DNA of 64,000 bases from Numida meleagris (GCF_002078875.1 NC_034411.1:38294115-38358114); one strand, 5' to 3'. Positions 10,453 through 25,300 are shown, counted from the stretch's first letter. The notes: generated by a model from the letters alone, not told the origin. Program-made: numbers and translations.

Positions 10453-13220
10453 GCACAAAGAGAAGGAATAACAGAAAGGTAAAAATAGCTGTGTACTTAT
10501 TTTTAATCTCTGTCTAATTTTGGTGGAATTGACTAAAACCTGTTTGAGAACAGGTGACTCATTTAGAGGTGGTGAAAATAACAATGTTGCCATCAGGATT
10601 ACATGAAATGAATGCCAGACTTTGATCACTGCTGTTTGCATTCCTTGTTTGCATTCTCTGATGCATCGCATCTCTCTAGTTGTTTTAACCTACCATTTTC
10701 AGCTGGTACTGTCTATCAGAGTGAGGGATGGATTTCAAAAAACTTGAGTGGTTTGGGAAAGAATCGTTTGTGTTTCAATGGAATGATGAAATTGTAGAAA
10801 ACTTCTTAGGCGTATCCTTTGATTTCGTGTGGCTATTTAATACTTCAACTACTGTGAATCATTTATACATTTTAATGAAGAAATGTATTTCACTGGTATA
10901 AATTTTTGTGTCAAAAGCCACTCCAGTACTTCACTTTTAGTAAACATTCTTACAGTGGGTAAATGATTGGTCCGTATGTTTGCTGTTCAAAGTTACTCAA
11001 CTTAAGGTTAACTGTTTTAAAAAGTAACTTCAGGAGATTTGGGCCAGGGATTGAAATGAACTTCCGTGATAGAAACAGAGATCATTTCTTCCAGATGTTC
11101 ATTCTTCAAACAAATATTCTTTTTAGAGAAGCTTTTCAAAATAAACCAGAGTAATAATGAATTAATAGATACTATTAATGAATAAACTCATTATAAAAAG
11201 GAAATTTGAAATCCTGTTTTAAAGTTTGCTGATGATTGTGGCGTTGTTTCTTCTTCTGTCATGGACTTCCTAACCAAGGCCAGAACTTCAGATTGTCTTG
11301 CTTCTGCTTTTTTAATTAAGGTTCAGAAGTAGTGAAGAAAAATCATTCTTTATTTTCTATAAGCTAAACCTAATCCTGGATCTGTCCTTGGGGTTATTTG
11401 TTTGTTTGTGTAGGGAAGTGTGGACGGGTACTGACACAATGAACTCACAGTGCTTGCTTATAGGAGAATTCAAGCTATGTGCATCCACGTGGACCCAGAT
11501 TGGATCTGTCCGTTTTATTAAAAATAATACTTCATGCTTCCTTGTAAGTTTGGAATATCAACCAACATGAAGGACTTATCAACACTGTAGCATTGCAGAG
11601 TTTCTTTTCTTAAAAATGAAGGAGAGCAGGAGAACACTCCCCTCATAGGGCACTGCTAACTTTGCAAGAGAATCCGTGGCTATTTTCCCCATTCAGATTT
11701 ATGTGGGAAACAGACACTTGATCTACTGAAAGCACTCAGCAAAGTTAAGTTTATTGCAGTCCAAGTCCCTCTTTCAGCATCCTTCCAAGAGAAGTAACAG
11801 AAAAGAATTGCAGCCTGCCTCAAAGGCAAGTACGTTAGCACTGTTAGAGAGGCAAGAAAGAAATGAATTTCAGAATCCTAACACTGTTAACGGCTACCTA
11901 CTTAATCTCAGTTGAATTTTATTGTTACTAAATGTGTGATAAGAATGGATGTATGTTTATGGTTAAAGTACTCTGGTGCAGTCATGCATGCGTGCAGAGA
12001 GGGAGCAAGAGGTAGAGGGAGATTCATTAGAGCATTTAGGTTTCTGATTATCTTTGCAAGCGCAGATTGAAAAGTTTGCTGATGTTCTGTCTGGGACATA
12101 CTCTATTACCTGAAAATGAGCATTAGACTTGAAGGAGGAGTCAAGGTAAAACATAATTAATGTGGAGTTAATACTGTAGCATCTTATGTTTCTCAATTTC
12201 AAGTTCTGTTTCTCGATATTCTGCAGATACCTTGGATGTGCCAGAGTTGCTTCTTGTAAGTTGTGTCTGAATCCCTAGAGATGCACAAACATAATGTGGG
12301 CTTGGAGGGCTTAGGTCTCTCTTCCCAGTTGTTATTTGGGGCTGCACAGAGGCTCGCAGCTCTTGGAGAGGTAGCTCACTGCTGTTACTGGTCTCTTCTG
12401 CCTTCTTTCTTCTGACCTAGCTTCTCCAAAGTGATTGAGAAAGGTAGTTCAGGTATCCACAATCTCCTTTCGAAGGTTGACAGTATGCGAGGTTGGTTGA
12501 GAGGAGATGGCCCTCTTTTGAAAGAGCAGAGCCTTTGACATGCCCTCTCTGTGTGCTAGTTGGGCCCTTATTCTCCCCCTGCCCTCCCAAACATTTGTTT
12601 CCCTCCTCTCTTGTTTTCTGTTTGTTGTTTTTTTTTTCTGTTTGGGTGTTCCCCATTCCTCTTGTTACTTGTTAGAGGGCCTCTTCTTTCGTCTGGGCCC
12701 TTGCCCTTTGCTGTGTGTTCATCCTGTCTTTGTTCTCCTGCTGCTCCGTCTCTCAGGACGCTCCTGGCAAGCATCCTCCCATATAATTTACTTCATTCAG
12801 AAGTAAAAGAGGCCAAGTCTCTTCAGAGATTTTCTACTTAACTCAGGTTCATTTTTCATTTTTATTTATGGGAAATAAAACAAATATCAGTGTGTTCATG
12901 AGCTGTATCAAATTTTGAGGCAATTACAGGAGAAGGTGAAGCACTCAGCTGGCAGCGGAGCTGGCCATCTACTTACTGCATTCTTGGGTGGTGCAGAGGT
13001 TGGAGCTTATGTGGTGACTTGTTGCAGGCAACTGTGGTGTCAGATGATTATATTTATGGTAGCCATTGCATGAGCATTGTTTCTAGTGCCATTATATACA
13101 TATGCCGTCAGGTTATTGGGCTGTTTTGTAATACTCTGTCTGCAAAAGCTAGTGAAACAATGACGGCTCTATTGCCAGTGGCCAGCAATTAAAAACCAGC
13201 TATTTTCCTTTCTGTTCCAG

Positions 13221-13331
13221 GCCATCGATGAGCCTCCCTATCTTACAGTGGGCACTGATGTGAGTGCAAAGTATAGAGGAGCCTTCTGTGAAGCCAAGAT
13301 CAAGACAGCAAAAAGACTTGTCAAAGTCAAG
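13221..13331 (+). CDS. ARID4B: ARID4B coding exon a: start of Tudor region
   Basis: 37 codons, phase 0 at both ends, from [11 protein letters not shown] to RLVKVK. The acceptor is ttctgttccag and the donor gtaagt. It encodes the first strands of the N-terminal Tudor module ([19 protein letters not shown]). No in-frame ATG lies upstream before an in-frame TGA near 13160, so translation must start in an earlier exon; from memory the human protein begins Met-Lys just before this Ala. Confidence 0.95.
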
Positions 13332-16300
13332 GTAAGTGATTTTCCTGCAAACGTTTTTTTGGGAAAAAAAGTGATCTGTGTTCAAAATATTCCTTTCCTT
13401 GGAGTTTGGCAATGCAGTTATTACAATAACAATAAGCTTGTTGTAGGGGTAGGAGGAGTTCCTCCCACATTCCTCCCCATGCAGTTGAATACGTCTTGTT
13501 TCTTTCACTGCTTTGTCATCTGTCTGCCTCTACTATCTGTGGCCTTTGGTGCCATAGACTGACCTGAAGTAACTGATTACAATGACAAATAAGTTTATGT
13601 ATGGGATAATGTCATGAGGAGATAGATAAAACTCCTCAGAGTAGATTTAATGTGGTTTCTTTTACTTCAGGAGAGCAGGTCACTGCCAGTTAGCAGCTGC
13701 AGCTAGATAATCATAATGCTTCCGGAATGAGATGAAGCCCTGCTGTCTTCCAACAAAGACATGGGGTATTAAGTCCTACAGAATAGCAAGCAGGGAATCT
13801 CACTTAATCTTTATGGTGACTAGTTAATGATTGATTGAATCTATATAAGCCATGTGCAGTATAAAAAAAAAAAATTGTGAGGAGGAAGTAAAAGAAAGAT
13901 GCTTTAACATTTATTAGGAATTTAAGGTATTTTTTTAAATAAAAAGACCAATGTTTGGGCTTGTGTTTGACACCTATTAAGTCTGTGCTGTAGAAAGACC
14001 TTATATTTCTGTTGCAAGCATTGCCCTGAAAGCTTCTAATGTGGGAGCAGGTGACCTTAATCTTACGTGGAAATATAACAGCAGAAGGATCAAAAGCATT
14101 TACGAAGAAGAAAACCTATTTATAGTAACAGTATTTTTCTTACCTACTTGGAAGAGAAGTGAAAAACATGTACCACGAGTGGAAGTAATCCCACATAGAA
14201 GAGTTTCCATCATAAACTGCTGTGCAGTGCTCGGCTGATTTTGCTTATGGCACGTATAAGGGACAGAACAGACTGTTTCCAAAAGCCCTGATGGGAAGGA
14301 TATCGTCATATATGATGATTAATGTTAACTATAATGAGAAGGTGCTGGTCTTAAATCTGACATCTTTAAAAAGTCATAACTACTAACGGCATCAGCTGGT
14401 TTATGTTTTGCAGCACCATTAAGCTTAAGCTATTAAGTACTGGTATTTAGGCTGTGAAGCATCAGTATTTAAGGACAGGAATTGTATTGTGCCCACATCA
14501 GTGAAGTCTTAACTACTATCAGCTCGAGAAGACTTTCAGCCCACCTTCTTAAATAACCACTTGCACTTTAGTGTTGTCCATTGAGAACTATTTTTGTGTG
14601 GCTTTACTTGCAGCTTCTCCACTGCAATGTTTTTCAGAAAGATGCTGAAAAGGAACAGCTGTGCAGGACAAAGAGTCTTCACTGTTACTGTGTAACACAG
14701 AGCAGTTAAGCCCCAGTACTGTTACTCTTTTGTAGAGTGTTTTGTGATAAGGTGTTTTGTTTGGGAATGTAGTAGCAGTATCTCTACGCGTTGAATTTCC
14801 TCCACCAGGTATGGATTGTCCCTGAACTTAGCTGTGATCCCTTGATTTTTCTGTTTCCGGCACTTGCAGTTTTCCTCCAGTACTAGCTCTAAGCAGAATT
14901 TTTATTATAAGGTGTGATTTGTCTGGAATTTTTGGTAGTTTACCTGCTGCATTTATTTTCCAGTTACTTAACAGACTTTCCTCTGACGTCAACACATTTT
15001 ACGCCCTATTCTCCTTTGTATTAGGAGTTCTCTCTTACTTGCCAGCAAAGCCAGCTAGCTTCATAACAGAAATTTTAGTTGGAAGCTTTTATTTAGGTTT
15101 CATAACTAGTTGCTTGGGGGAAGGAGGGTGGCAACATTTTTTTTCAGTATAGATTTGCATCATCTTCAGGCAAGTAAAATACATTTAATTGCTTCACCTT
15201 TTAATAGCTTTCTTCCTCTGTCAGTTTCCACTTCCTAGAAAATTCTAAGGGATGTCTCCATAATAACTTTTCCATCATCAACGTAATAGTTTTAATCATT
15301 TAATAAATGTATTTAATGTAACTCAACCGCAGAGTGTTTATCATTTCAATATCAGCAGGAGCACAGGTTAGCAGTCTTTGGTGACTTCTGTACGTAGTAC
15401 AGAATTTTACTTTAAACAGTATATCAGCATTACACACATTGCCATGGAAAGAAATAAAACTTAAGAGTTGCCTGGAGTTGTGAAGGGAGTTGAAGGCAAT
15501 ATAAATTTGACTGAAGAGCAAGACTTTAAATGTTAGTGGCAGTCCGCTCCTTCTACATCAATTATAGCTTCTCTTAGAGAAATATTTAATCTAGTTTATT
15601 TTGACAGTGTCTTCTAAAACACAACCAGCACCCTCATTTGCACCCACAGCTTGTTCTTGGGCACCCTCCACAGAAATTTTCAAAGGAACTGATTTTAGTG
15701 TAAAAGCAGAAAGTAGTAAAGCAGATGCTTTAGATGCTGTATAGAGTTTATATAGGACCATCTTTCCAGGATGGTGAATAATAGGGAATTTCCAAGTGAA
15801 TCTAAACTGGTTGGCTTGATGATGAAATCTAATTTCTGTTAATAGCAAGGTTTTGGGTTTTTTGAACATGTATGAAGATCTCAAGAAGTGAAAACAGCTA
15901 GTATTAAAATCCTCTGGAAAAGAGACAAAGCCCCAGTGTACCTTTTAAAAACAAAAACCATTCCGGAATGCGTGATAGCAGTTTGATGCCTACTCCTTTT
16001 ATTGTAGTATGTTGTAGCTCACTCATGGCTTGGGGTATAGTTCCTTTTTGCTGTAAAATACACTTAAAGATAGTTACAGAAGGGGAGTCAAACCGGGTGT
16101 CTCTAAATCAGAACGAATGTGCTGGATATTTCATCTGAGTGACCACAAATGTCAGATTGCTTTACATCTGAACTTCAAACTTCTGATTTTTAAGTAAGCT
16201 CCCATCAGGCTTAAGTTCAGGAGAGTGGCCCTAGCTCTGTTAATCCCTATCTCTCTGTGTAGCTTTCAGGTTACAAAATGTCTCGTGTCTATCTGGTGGA

Positions 16301-19300
16301 CAGGAAGTGTTTGCCACCAGTAGGTGGATGATGCGGCTCTAAAAAGAATATACATTCAGTTGATATTGCTGTGGTTTTAACAGAAAATGAACAAGATAAC
16401 TGTTCCATGAAGAGTTTTACTGCGTTTAGAGCAGTAGAACATTTTAGTGCATTTATTTTCTAATCAGCCAGTCTAGGTAGACTCTCCTCCATCATAGCTA
16501 TAGGCATTGTTCTCAGATGTTTGCTACTATCAAAGTTAGCAAAACTCTTAAATTCTCTCCTTGAGGTGCCTAAGTAGGAGAACTTGAATTAGAAAACTCT
16601 GTTCTGAAGCAGATTTTGCTATTGCTGTGTTCTATAGAGGAGCCTCAATAATTGTGCGAACATAATTTTGAGCTCGCTTGTGAGATAAATCCTACAACCT
16701 AGTGTTGCTCCAAAACTAGTGCCTCTTGTTTATTTCTGTGGAAACGACAACAAATACGAAAAGCAGAATAGCACCACTTGATAGAGCAAATTCTGAGCTA
16801 CAGAACACTGTTTTTCAACGTAGTCATCACCATTAGCTGTGCATTTTCACCAGCGGTAAACAAGAGCCTGCATGCTGAGTTTGTAAAAATCTGCACCAGC
16901 CGAGATGACCTGCTGTCACCACTGCTGAAACGCATTACCCACCACCTCGCTGTGCTCACATCCACTCTTTGGTCTCCCTGAGCATTCAGCAAATGTCAGT
17001 AAATGTCAATGGGTATGTTTTTTCCATATGGCGGAATTCAGTTCCACACTTTTCCTTCATATGCTCTTCCATACCAGATGCCATTTTGCCAGACTGCCCC
17101 TCTGCTGCCATCAGTCACACAGCAGCCACACGATGAATTATTGGTGGGAAGGTTTAACCTCTACTGCCTTACCACAAATATCTACCTTTGACATTGTGGG
17201 CCCACATAATAAAATAGGAGGCATTACTTTTGGAGCAGCCCTTGTAGTGCTGTAGCGGAGAGGTATTGTTTGACAGCTGAATCTCAAATTACATTGTTAG
17301 CTGTTGTGAGTATTAAATAAAATGTCCCACTCTTACATCAAACAAGTCTGCTCTGGTGAGCTTTAGAACATCATTTGCAGGTATTAATGAAATGTACTGA
17401 TATGTAATGCCAGAATTTTCTCAAGGTTTCCCTGATTTTTAAAGCAAGAGTGGAAGTAAAGCTTCAGCTGCAATTGATTTTGTGACTTACAATGTGATCA
17501 AGCTAGTTTTGTCTGAAATGAATAATGAATATCTGTAGCATCTAATACAGATAATTTAATCATAAATATGACTGTCTAGATCATATTTTTCTGAGGATGT
17601 GCATAGGATTAAAGAATTCCTATGTCATTGCCTGTTAAATAGAAAATACCTCAGATAAATTTACGGAATTTATTACTCTCAGTTTTGGGAGGCTACAAGC
17701 GTAGCTGTCTGGACATTTACTTCTAGTTTCTAGCATGCTGCTGACTTGGCTGACATACGCTGAAGGGCCAGAGTATTTTCTGTGGGTTATTTTGTTCAGC
17801 TGGCAGCAGTACCCTGTATGATTTTGTGAGTCTTTCAGTAGTGATGAAAATACCCTTAAATAAGCAGCAGCAAAAAAACTCGCACGTTACGTGGGTTTAG
17901 ATATGGGTACTAAAGTGGTTTGATTTTTAGAGCACTGAAGTGTAAACATTTCTTAAGTTATTTATGCTCAGAACATTGGAACTTCCTCCTTTCTTGGTAT
18001 GGTACTAACACGGTACAATTAAATTTATTAAGAGACCTGCAGAGGTTGTTTTGAGCTGCTAAACAGCATTGGTAAACTGTTGTTCGTCACTTCCTGTAGT
18101 GTAATAGGTCTATTGTGAAAGGTTAAAAAAAAAAAGTTTAAGTTTTGGCAGCTAAGAAGTTTTCCTCTTATTTCTAAAACGTGTGAATGAAAGTTTCAGC
18201 AAGTGGAATGATTATGGTGACTAACTGCAAGATGTGAGTAGGAGAAGAGCTATTGACATTTGCATGTTCTTATGCTGCTCAATTATATCAAGTGATTGTC
18301 AGTTGATTTATATTTTTTAGGTAACTTTTAGGCATGATTCTTCAACAGTGGAAGTACAGGATGACCACATAAAGGGCCCTTTAAAGGTAAGAAACTTGTT
18401 TTGTATCTTGCAGACGCTTTGAAAAGCATTCTTCAGTATTTAAAATAAACGTGTATATGCACTATGAGGTGAAAGTGGAAGGGTTATTTTATTACATAGA
18501 CTAGTTAAAACTGTGAAGCACAGAAGGTAATATTGCAGCACTGAAGTTGATATACTCTTCCTTTTCATGTTAAGCTTCCCTCTGTAGTTAAAGGGGATGC
18601 AGCATACTGGCTGATGCAACCCTCTTTGTTCTTCTTGGACTTAAATCTAAGACGTTTGGCTGGCCCTGGTTTCTAGCTACTGTTGCTTTGGAAAACACAG
18701 AGCAAAAACTGGGCGAAAACTCTTGTATAAGAGAATGACATCACTCAGACTGGTTCTTGTTCCCCACCTGCTGGCAGGAAATAATCAGCTCACTTAAGTC
18801 AGCTTGTTTCAGGGGAGTGAAAAAGAGAAGTTTTAAGGAGTACAAACAGATTCAAACAAAGCTGCAAAAGTGTAGTATATTTAACTGTGTCTATCTTAAT
18901 TAACTTTGTTGGCTGAATACTGAAGTGTTCACTTCATTGTCTGTTTTAGAAGCTTTCCAGTGCTAAGTGGCTTTTGTATTTTAGGTAGGAACTGTTGTGG
19001 AAGTGAAGAATCCAGATGGAACTTACCAGGAAGCAGTTATCAACAAATTAACAGATGCAAGTTGGTATACTGTAGGTAAGCTAAATAGTAAAGTAGTTGA
19101 AGAAAACTGTTGACTTCACTAAATGAGTGGCCTGTATTTTTCTTGGACGTGTCTTAAGCATGGTGAGAAATTTTTTGGAGATGTTTTTATACTCAAGGTT
19201 TGTAGTTTAAAAAAACAAAACAAAACACACAGAATATCAATATCTTTTTGTGTTTTTAATAGAAAAATCACTCATCACAATGCAAAATTGAGATGTGAAA

Positions 19301-22300
19301 TAAAGACTAAGTGAGCTGCTCTGTAATTGGGTACTTCTTAGTGTATGTAATAACAGTATATGTTATTAAGTATTCCAAAGCTTAACAAAAATTTAAAAAA
19401 ATAAACAAACACAGATTGCAGTACGTTTTTCCCACTTCTATACTTTGCCCTGATAATAACTGCTATAAAATCAAGTCATCATTTAAGGTTTTCCTCTTCA
19501 TTTTCCCTATTCTAGTATGTGACATTTCAGACTTTAGATGGTGTATTTGCATACAGATAAGCAAGCCTTGATTATTATGGTAATTTTTCCATAGGCTTTA
19601 GAAACATGCATTTTTGTTTTTGATGCTGTGTACAAGTAGATCAGTCTAACCTGGGGAGAACAGGTCAATGGTAAAATGATAACATACCTTCCATCTGTGC
19701 CCTGGTACTGTTAAAACTATAATAGGAACTTCTTGAGAAGTTGCATATTTGTCTCCTTGATCGATACTGCAAATGTGGGAGGATGGAGGACTAGATCTTG
19801 AAAGAACCTTATCAAGATTTACTTGTGTTGAGATATTAAGGGTTGTTACTGCTTAAAGCACTGCTGAACAGTTAGGGAGAGTTTCCCCAGCCTCAGTCCT
19901 TTTAGAAAGGAATAGAGGTGAGTTTACATTTGATCTGCTAGGTAAGTGTTGTAGAAAATAGTTCAGTTGAAGGACAATGTACGAGTAAAGGAGAAACAAG
20001 GCCAGGATAGGGTGAAACATGAGGTATAAAGGCATGAATTGATATTATAGATCTGGTAATTAGTGTAGAGGTAGATCAGATGTGAGAGCTTCTAAGAACA
20101 GAATGCTGTAACTGGTGTTAGAATGGTGTGTGTACATACGTAAGTTTCTGACAAAGCATGTGCTTAACACTTCAGCAATAAGAATAAGATAGGAGCTAGT
20201 GCAGATTAAATTCTGAAGATAGGTGTCATGAAACTGGTTTGTAAATCAAAGTAGGTATCTGTCAAAAAATCCTGCACTTGAGAAAGAGGACGAAGAGAGA
20301 TGTGAGAGTTTGTAGATAAAAGCAAAGAGAAGCTTGTTGACCTTGCAGAATCAGTAAAAGCATCACAGCTGGTGACTGTAACGCATTTAAGAGAGAACTA
20401 ACTCTAGCAGTAAATGATTTGAATTATCTTTTTGTCAGGAGAGTGAGTTGAGCGGGTCTGAAATTCACCTTATAGGCAGTGATAACTTTGCATATGTGAG
20501 TGAAAGTCCTGCTTCAAGGAATGGTTGAAGTTTACCAAATCTCAGAAGTAGTGTGCTTCTTAACCAGCAGGGTTATCTAGTGTTATTCTTTCATTTGTTG
20601 AGAAGTATCCAAGTGCTTACATTGTTAATGATTTCATGAATAAAATTACTTGAATTTGGAAAATAAAACTTTATTGAAGGACAGTTCTGAAGTAACAGCA
20701 TTCCAGAATTTGTTAACGTGTTAGCATTTGTGCCACTGCAGCAGTGGTGTGTAGAAATAACAAGAACTGTTGTTCATGTATTGGAGTAGTCTTACCTACT
20801 TCTGTACTTTTTTTCATCGTTATGTTGCTGCTTTTGTTTTTTTTCCTTTCTTGCAGTTTAGGGTTAAGTGTTTTAAAATGTAGTACACATTTATATGTCT
20901 GCTTAGTAGTTAGTTTTGAAGGTGCCCCTTTAGATTTGAATTTCACATGCATTAAAGCCTTATGTGCTATAAAGGCCACACAGTCTTTAAGACTGATGAT
21001 GCTTTTCCATTCAATGTGTTAATGTTATGGAACAAGGTTAAGGATCCCTCTGACAGGGAAGAGACCACAAGCAGATTGCCACATAGGATACATAACGTGG
21101 CTACCTACCTAGCTCTGAATAGGTTTACCCTTGTAGTCAGTTTATCCCTTGAAGAGGATAGGTTTTTTTTAATCTCTCATTATGTAAGGACACTCAGTTA
21201 CATTAATTAACACTAACTGAATTAGGAACCTGCTGCCTTCTACTTCACTTAACCAAAAGAGGTCTTAATTGTATATTGACCATTTGAGATGTACCTCAAA
21301 AGTTGGTGTGCAACTCTTGTGCAACCCTTGATACATTTTCAACAAATTTTGAAGTGTCAGGCATGGCATCTATAATTGCTGTTTTGTCACTAAACTGTGC
21401 TCAACAACTACTGTAGAGTAAAACACTGAATGGTAGTCACAAGGGGGTAGGGTTTTTTGTTCATTAATAGTAGTGGATTATAGGGATGAAAAAAGTATCT
21501 CAGAACTAGGTACTAGTTACTTCTATATTAAATAAATATTAGTCATGAGTTTTGATGTACCTTGGTTCTTTTGTATATTTTAATTAGTAGATGTTGAAAC
21601 TAGGGTGTTGCACCTGCTATTTGATGACCTGGCTGAAAACTAAGCTCTAATCTTGCCAGGCATCTTCTGCCGGTTGACAGCCATTCTCTGAACACTGTTA
21701 TTTTGTCTCTCGTTTGTAAAAGTGTTTACGTATTTTTGCTTTTCTGCCACATGATGAAATGAGTCAAACTCAGCAGTACTGTTGATTGACAGAAGAGAGC
21801 CTGAATGAGAATGGAAGAGATGTGTTGAGAACTTGCTGAAACTTCAGCTTTTAATCTAATCCTGTGGTTGTTTCCCGGCCCCCCAAAAGTCTTCAAGGTT
21901 ACTGCAGTGCGGGGACAAGAGTGTATCTGTCATCACTGTTGGGGACTGGAGAGGAACTCAGTTCTTTGCTGACTTAACAGTGGAAGCATAACCTGAGTTA
22001 AAGCTTGTTACCAAATTTTCATCAACTTGATAAAAATTAACTTTGTTATATGACCAGTTTATCAGCCTCACAAGATGATACATTGAGCGTGTGCAATGTA
22101 ATTCTGGATTTAAGTGGATAAGTTGTGTAGCTGAACCCAACTGTTTTACAAACTTGTTTCCAGTTGACCTCATTCTGTTGCTTGAGATAATGGAGCCTAG
22201 GGACTGCATGAGTAGCAGAGAGTTGAGAAGGCAGGAACTCCACAGTTCTTTCACTACAGCTGGTTTTGCTGATTGTGCTTTGGCTGTTGCTTGGTGTCAC

Positions 22301-25300
22301 CCTACTTAGGCTTGATGTCACTGCCATTTTGTAGATTAGTTGGATGAAGTCAGCAGAGATAAGTGCTGAACTTTCAAATAACAGCAAACAGTAACTTTTT
22401 TCTCCAGATGTCCATCTGTGTTTCTCCATAGTAGGTGTAACTTCCAGTTGAAGATGATAGAGATTCTGATTTTATGATAATGCTCTGTGAAAATTGAGAA
22501 TGCTTTAAGAATTGTTTTTCATTTCTAGCTTGCATTGATTTTTTTTTTGGTGTGTGTCCTGATCTGTGAATTCTATGTGCTCAGCTACTGGTTAGTTAAT
22601 ATTCCATTTACCATATGCAAGCACAGAGTAGCTATAGTGAAACAGCAGCTTATGTACTTGATCATTTTGTGCAAAGGTTTTAGTGAATATCTAGTAGTAT
22701 TTAGGCACTGCTTTGTTGCAATGCTAGCTGGAGGAAGGTGTTATCTCATATTTTATGACATCTAAATTAATCGCTAACTGGTACCCTCATTTTGAAAAAA
22801 ACAAATCCTTTTTTCTTTTCCCCCCTGCACTACATATTACGTGGCGACAGTATTTGATGATGGTGATGAGAAGACTCTCAGACGCTCTTCACTGTGTTTA
22901 AAAGGAGAGCGACATTTTGCGGAAAGTGAGGTAATTGAACAATTTTAATATTATAACTCTTTATTTAGAAAAAAATAAGATGTGTCTTCTGTATCTCAGT
23001 CTTCAATATGTTGTGTCCATCCATGTGACTAAAAATAATGGTTATGTAAAATACACCTTAAAGGGTTTGGCTTACTGTTCTTTAAAATCTGGGAATATAG
23101 CTGAATTTCACTGAACTTTGTAAGTTGACGAGTAAAATAAACATTTCATGTTTTTCACTTTTATATTACTAATGGTTCATGGATTGTGGATCACACAGAA
23201 AGCAGCAATCACATGACTTTGGTTTACGTGTTGAAAAAATATGTAAATATTCATTGCAAAAAATCACAATATGGTACATAATAAATATACATCTTCAGGC
23301 ATCACTACTGTTGGGTATTAAGTGATGAAGCTATTTTATTGGCTATCACAAACTTGAAAGATCGATACAAACAACTCACAGGTATGATTGAGAGGAATGT
23401 ATTTACTTTGGAAGACATTATGCCTTCTTTCAAAGAAAGAGAAAGATGCATCTAAAACAAAAACAAAGCATGCATACCAGCAGCCTTCAAATTTGGAATG
23501 GTTCTTTTAAATTGAAATTACCTTTTAAATGAGCTAACAGCAGCCTTGAAGATACTGGAGGTCCTTGAGGCGTTTGTGTTGATATTTTAGCGGTCTTGCT
23601 GATTGGGGAAAGTTTTCTTTCTCTCCATCTTGTTTTGTTGCTAATGCTCAGTATTGGACCAACTTTAAAATTGTTTTGGAGCGTGTCCCATGTCAAACTG
23701 ATTCACTAACCAAAAATATGTAGTTATGTTTACTGCTACTGGGTTATCTCTCTGTTTCATTTTACAGGGAGACCTTTGTTCATTTCTAAGTAGATAATTT
23801 GGTATTTAGTTTGGTGATAGGACAGAAAATTAATCCTTTAGAGATGGAGTATCCCAGGTCAGCAGAATACCTGGTACTCCATTCTCTGACTTTGAATGGT
23901 CCAAAGGTGGGACTTCGGTAAGATACTTGTGTGTGTGTGTGTGTGTTGGATAAAAATTAATTTTGTTTGGATATAGGGGAAAAGGAGTACTTTAAAAGGA
24001 ACAAGCACACAAAAGCATACACAGAAAAAACCCACAACCCACAGAACTGTTACTTCTAAACATTGAAGCAGTGACATCTGTTGCAGCTCTTTACTTTTCT
24101 AATGAGACAGGCTGTATTGACAAAAATTATTTTAACCGGGTAATATGAACTTATATTTTGGAGAATTACTTACACAGTTCTTATGTATATACTTTTTTTT
24201 TATTTCAACAGACTTTAGATCAGCTTCCACTCACAAATCCTGAACACTTTGGGACTCCTGTTATAGGAAAGAAAACAAACAGGGGAAGGAGATCCAATCA
24301 TATGTAAGTTTAATGTCTTTATATGTGTGTTTTTATTCAGTTGTGAAGCTCTCGGTATGTTTTCCTTTTTATTAGTTTTTGTATGTTCAGGCTCAAAAAA
24401 ACCAAACGACCCAGCAAGCTATATGAAAAGTGTTGTTCAGTGCTCAGACTGAAAGACAGTTTTTCCTGTGTTGCTGCACGAAATAACTGCATCGTCTTCG
24501 TGTTATCAGTATTTAAAATGGTGGCAGGTATTGACAAGTGGGCTTTGACAATCTGTTGGACTTGAGCTAAAACCATTATAACACAGTCTTTGTTTAGCTG
24601 ACCTGAAGTGTTTGTAGAAGGCACTGGAAACCTCATGTAGTCTTTTGATTTCCTATTACAGGGTCTCTGAAGAGCTTTTAGAAATAGATGAACAGTATTA
24701 TGGTTTGCGGCAAAGCTTATTGACAGAAAAATAGAGGTCAAGAGTAGTGACTTGATTTCCTGGGTGCTAGAATTCATAGTAGTTGCGATCTTGAAACAAC
24801 ATTATGAAATACTTGCTGTCTTTTTTTTTTTTTTTAAGTTTTGAGGTAATAATGGCAAGGATGGGGAAGGAGTTAGAACGTTTGGATTATCCCTTCATGC
24901 TTTGTATTTTTTGTAATAATTGATACTAAACATTGCCCTGTATTTGTTCAGGTAGTATAAACTTTCTTGAACGTTGTTTTACTATTGTGATGTAGTGAAG
25001 GAAAAAGGCAAGCTGGCATGTACCATAGCAAACATGATTGCAGCCTCCTTAGTGTTCGAGTTGTTTTCTCCTGTTTCCCTAACTGTACAGGATGTTATGG
25101 CAGAAAGAGCACGCTTATTTTTATCTTATGGTTCGTACTGACTGAACTGTGTAAAAAGAAAAATTGTGCAGATGATGGTAAGCTCAGCTAGATTGTGATC
25201 TCTCCAAGGTAGCCCTGGCTTTCTCTTGTGCTTGACTCGATTCTCTTCCCACAAGAATTTCTCAAACCCCTGGAAGCATCCTTAAAGACTTCCATACTAT

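Larger units (their letters stand above)
9490..13220 (+). other. ARID4B: 5' intronic region before the first recognised coding exon
   Basis: Between the island donor and the first recognised coding exon there must be a short exon supplying the initiator; see the findings. The region holds a CR1 3' fragment (9858-10132), a palindromic bZIP-like site (10440-10452) and T-rich tracts such as the one near 12628. Everything else looks like unremarkable intron. Open frames near 12500-12840 lie in low-complexity C/T-rich sequence and are not supported as genes. Confidence 0.55.

Noticed and set aside
22046..22429. 127-codon minus-strand open frame
   Set aside because: No domain, no splice or promoter context, no recognisable homology; the length is within chance for 64 kb in six frames.
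24337..24777. 146-codon minus-strand open frame
   Set aside because: Low-information composition, no motif, lies wholly in an ARID4B intron; treated as chance.
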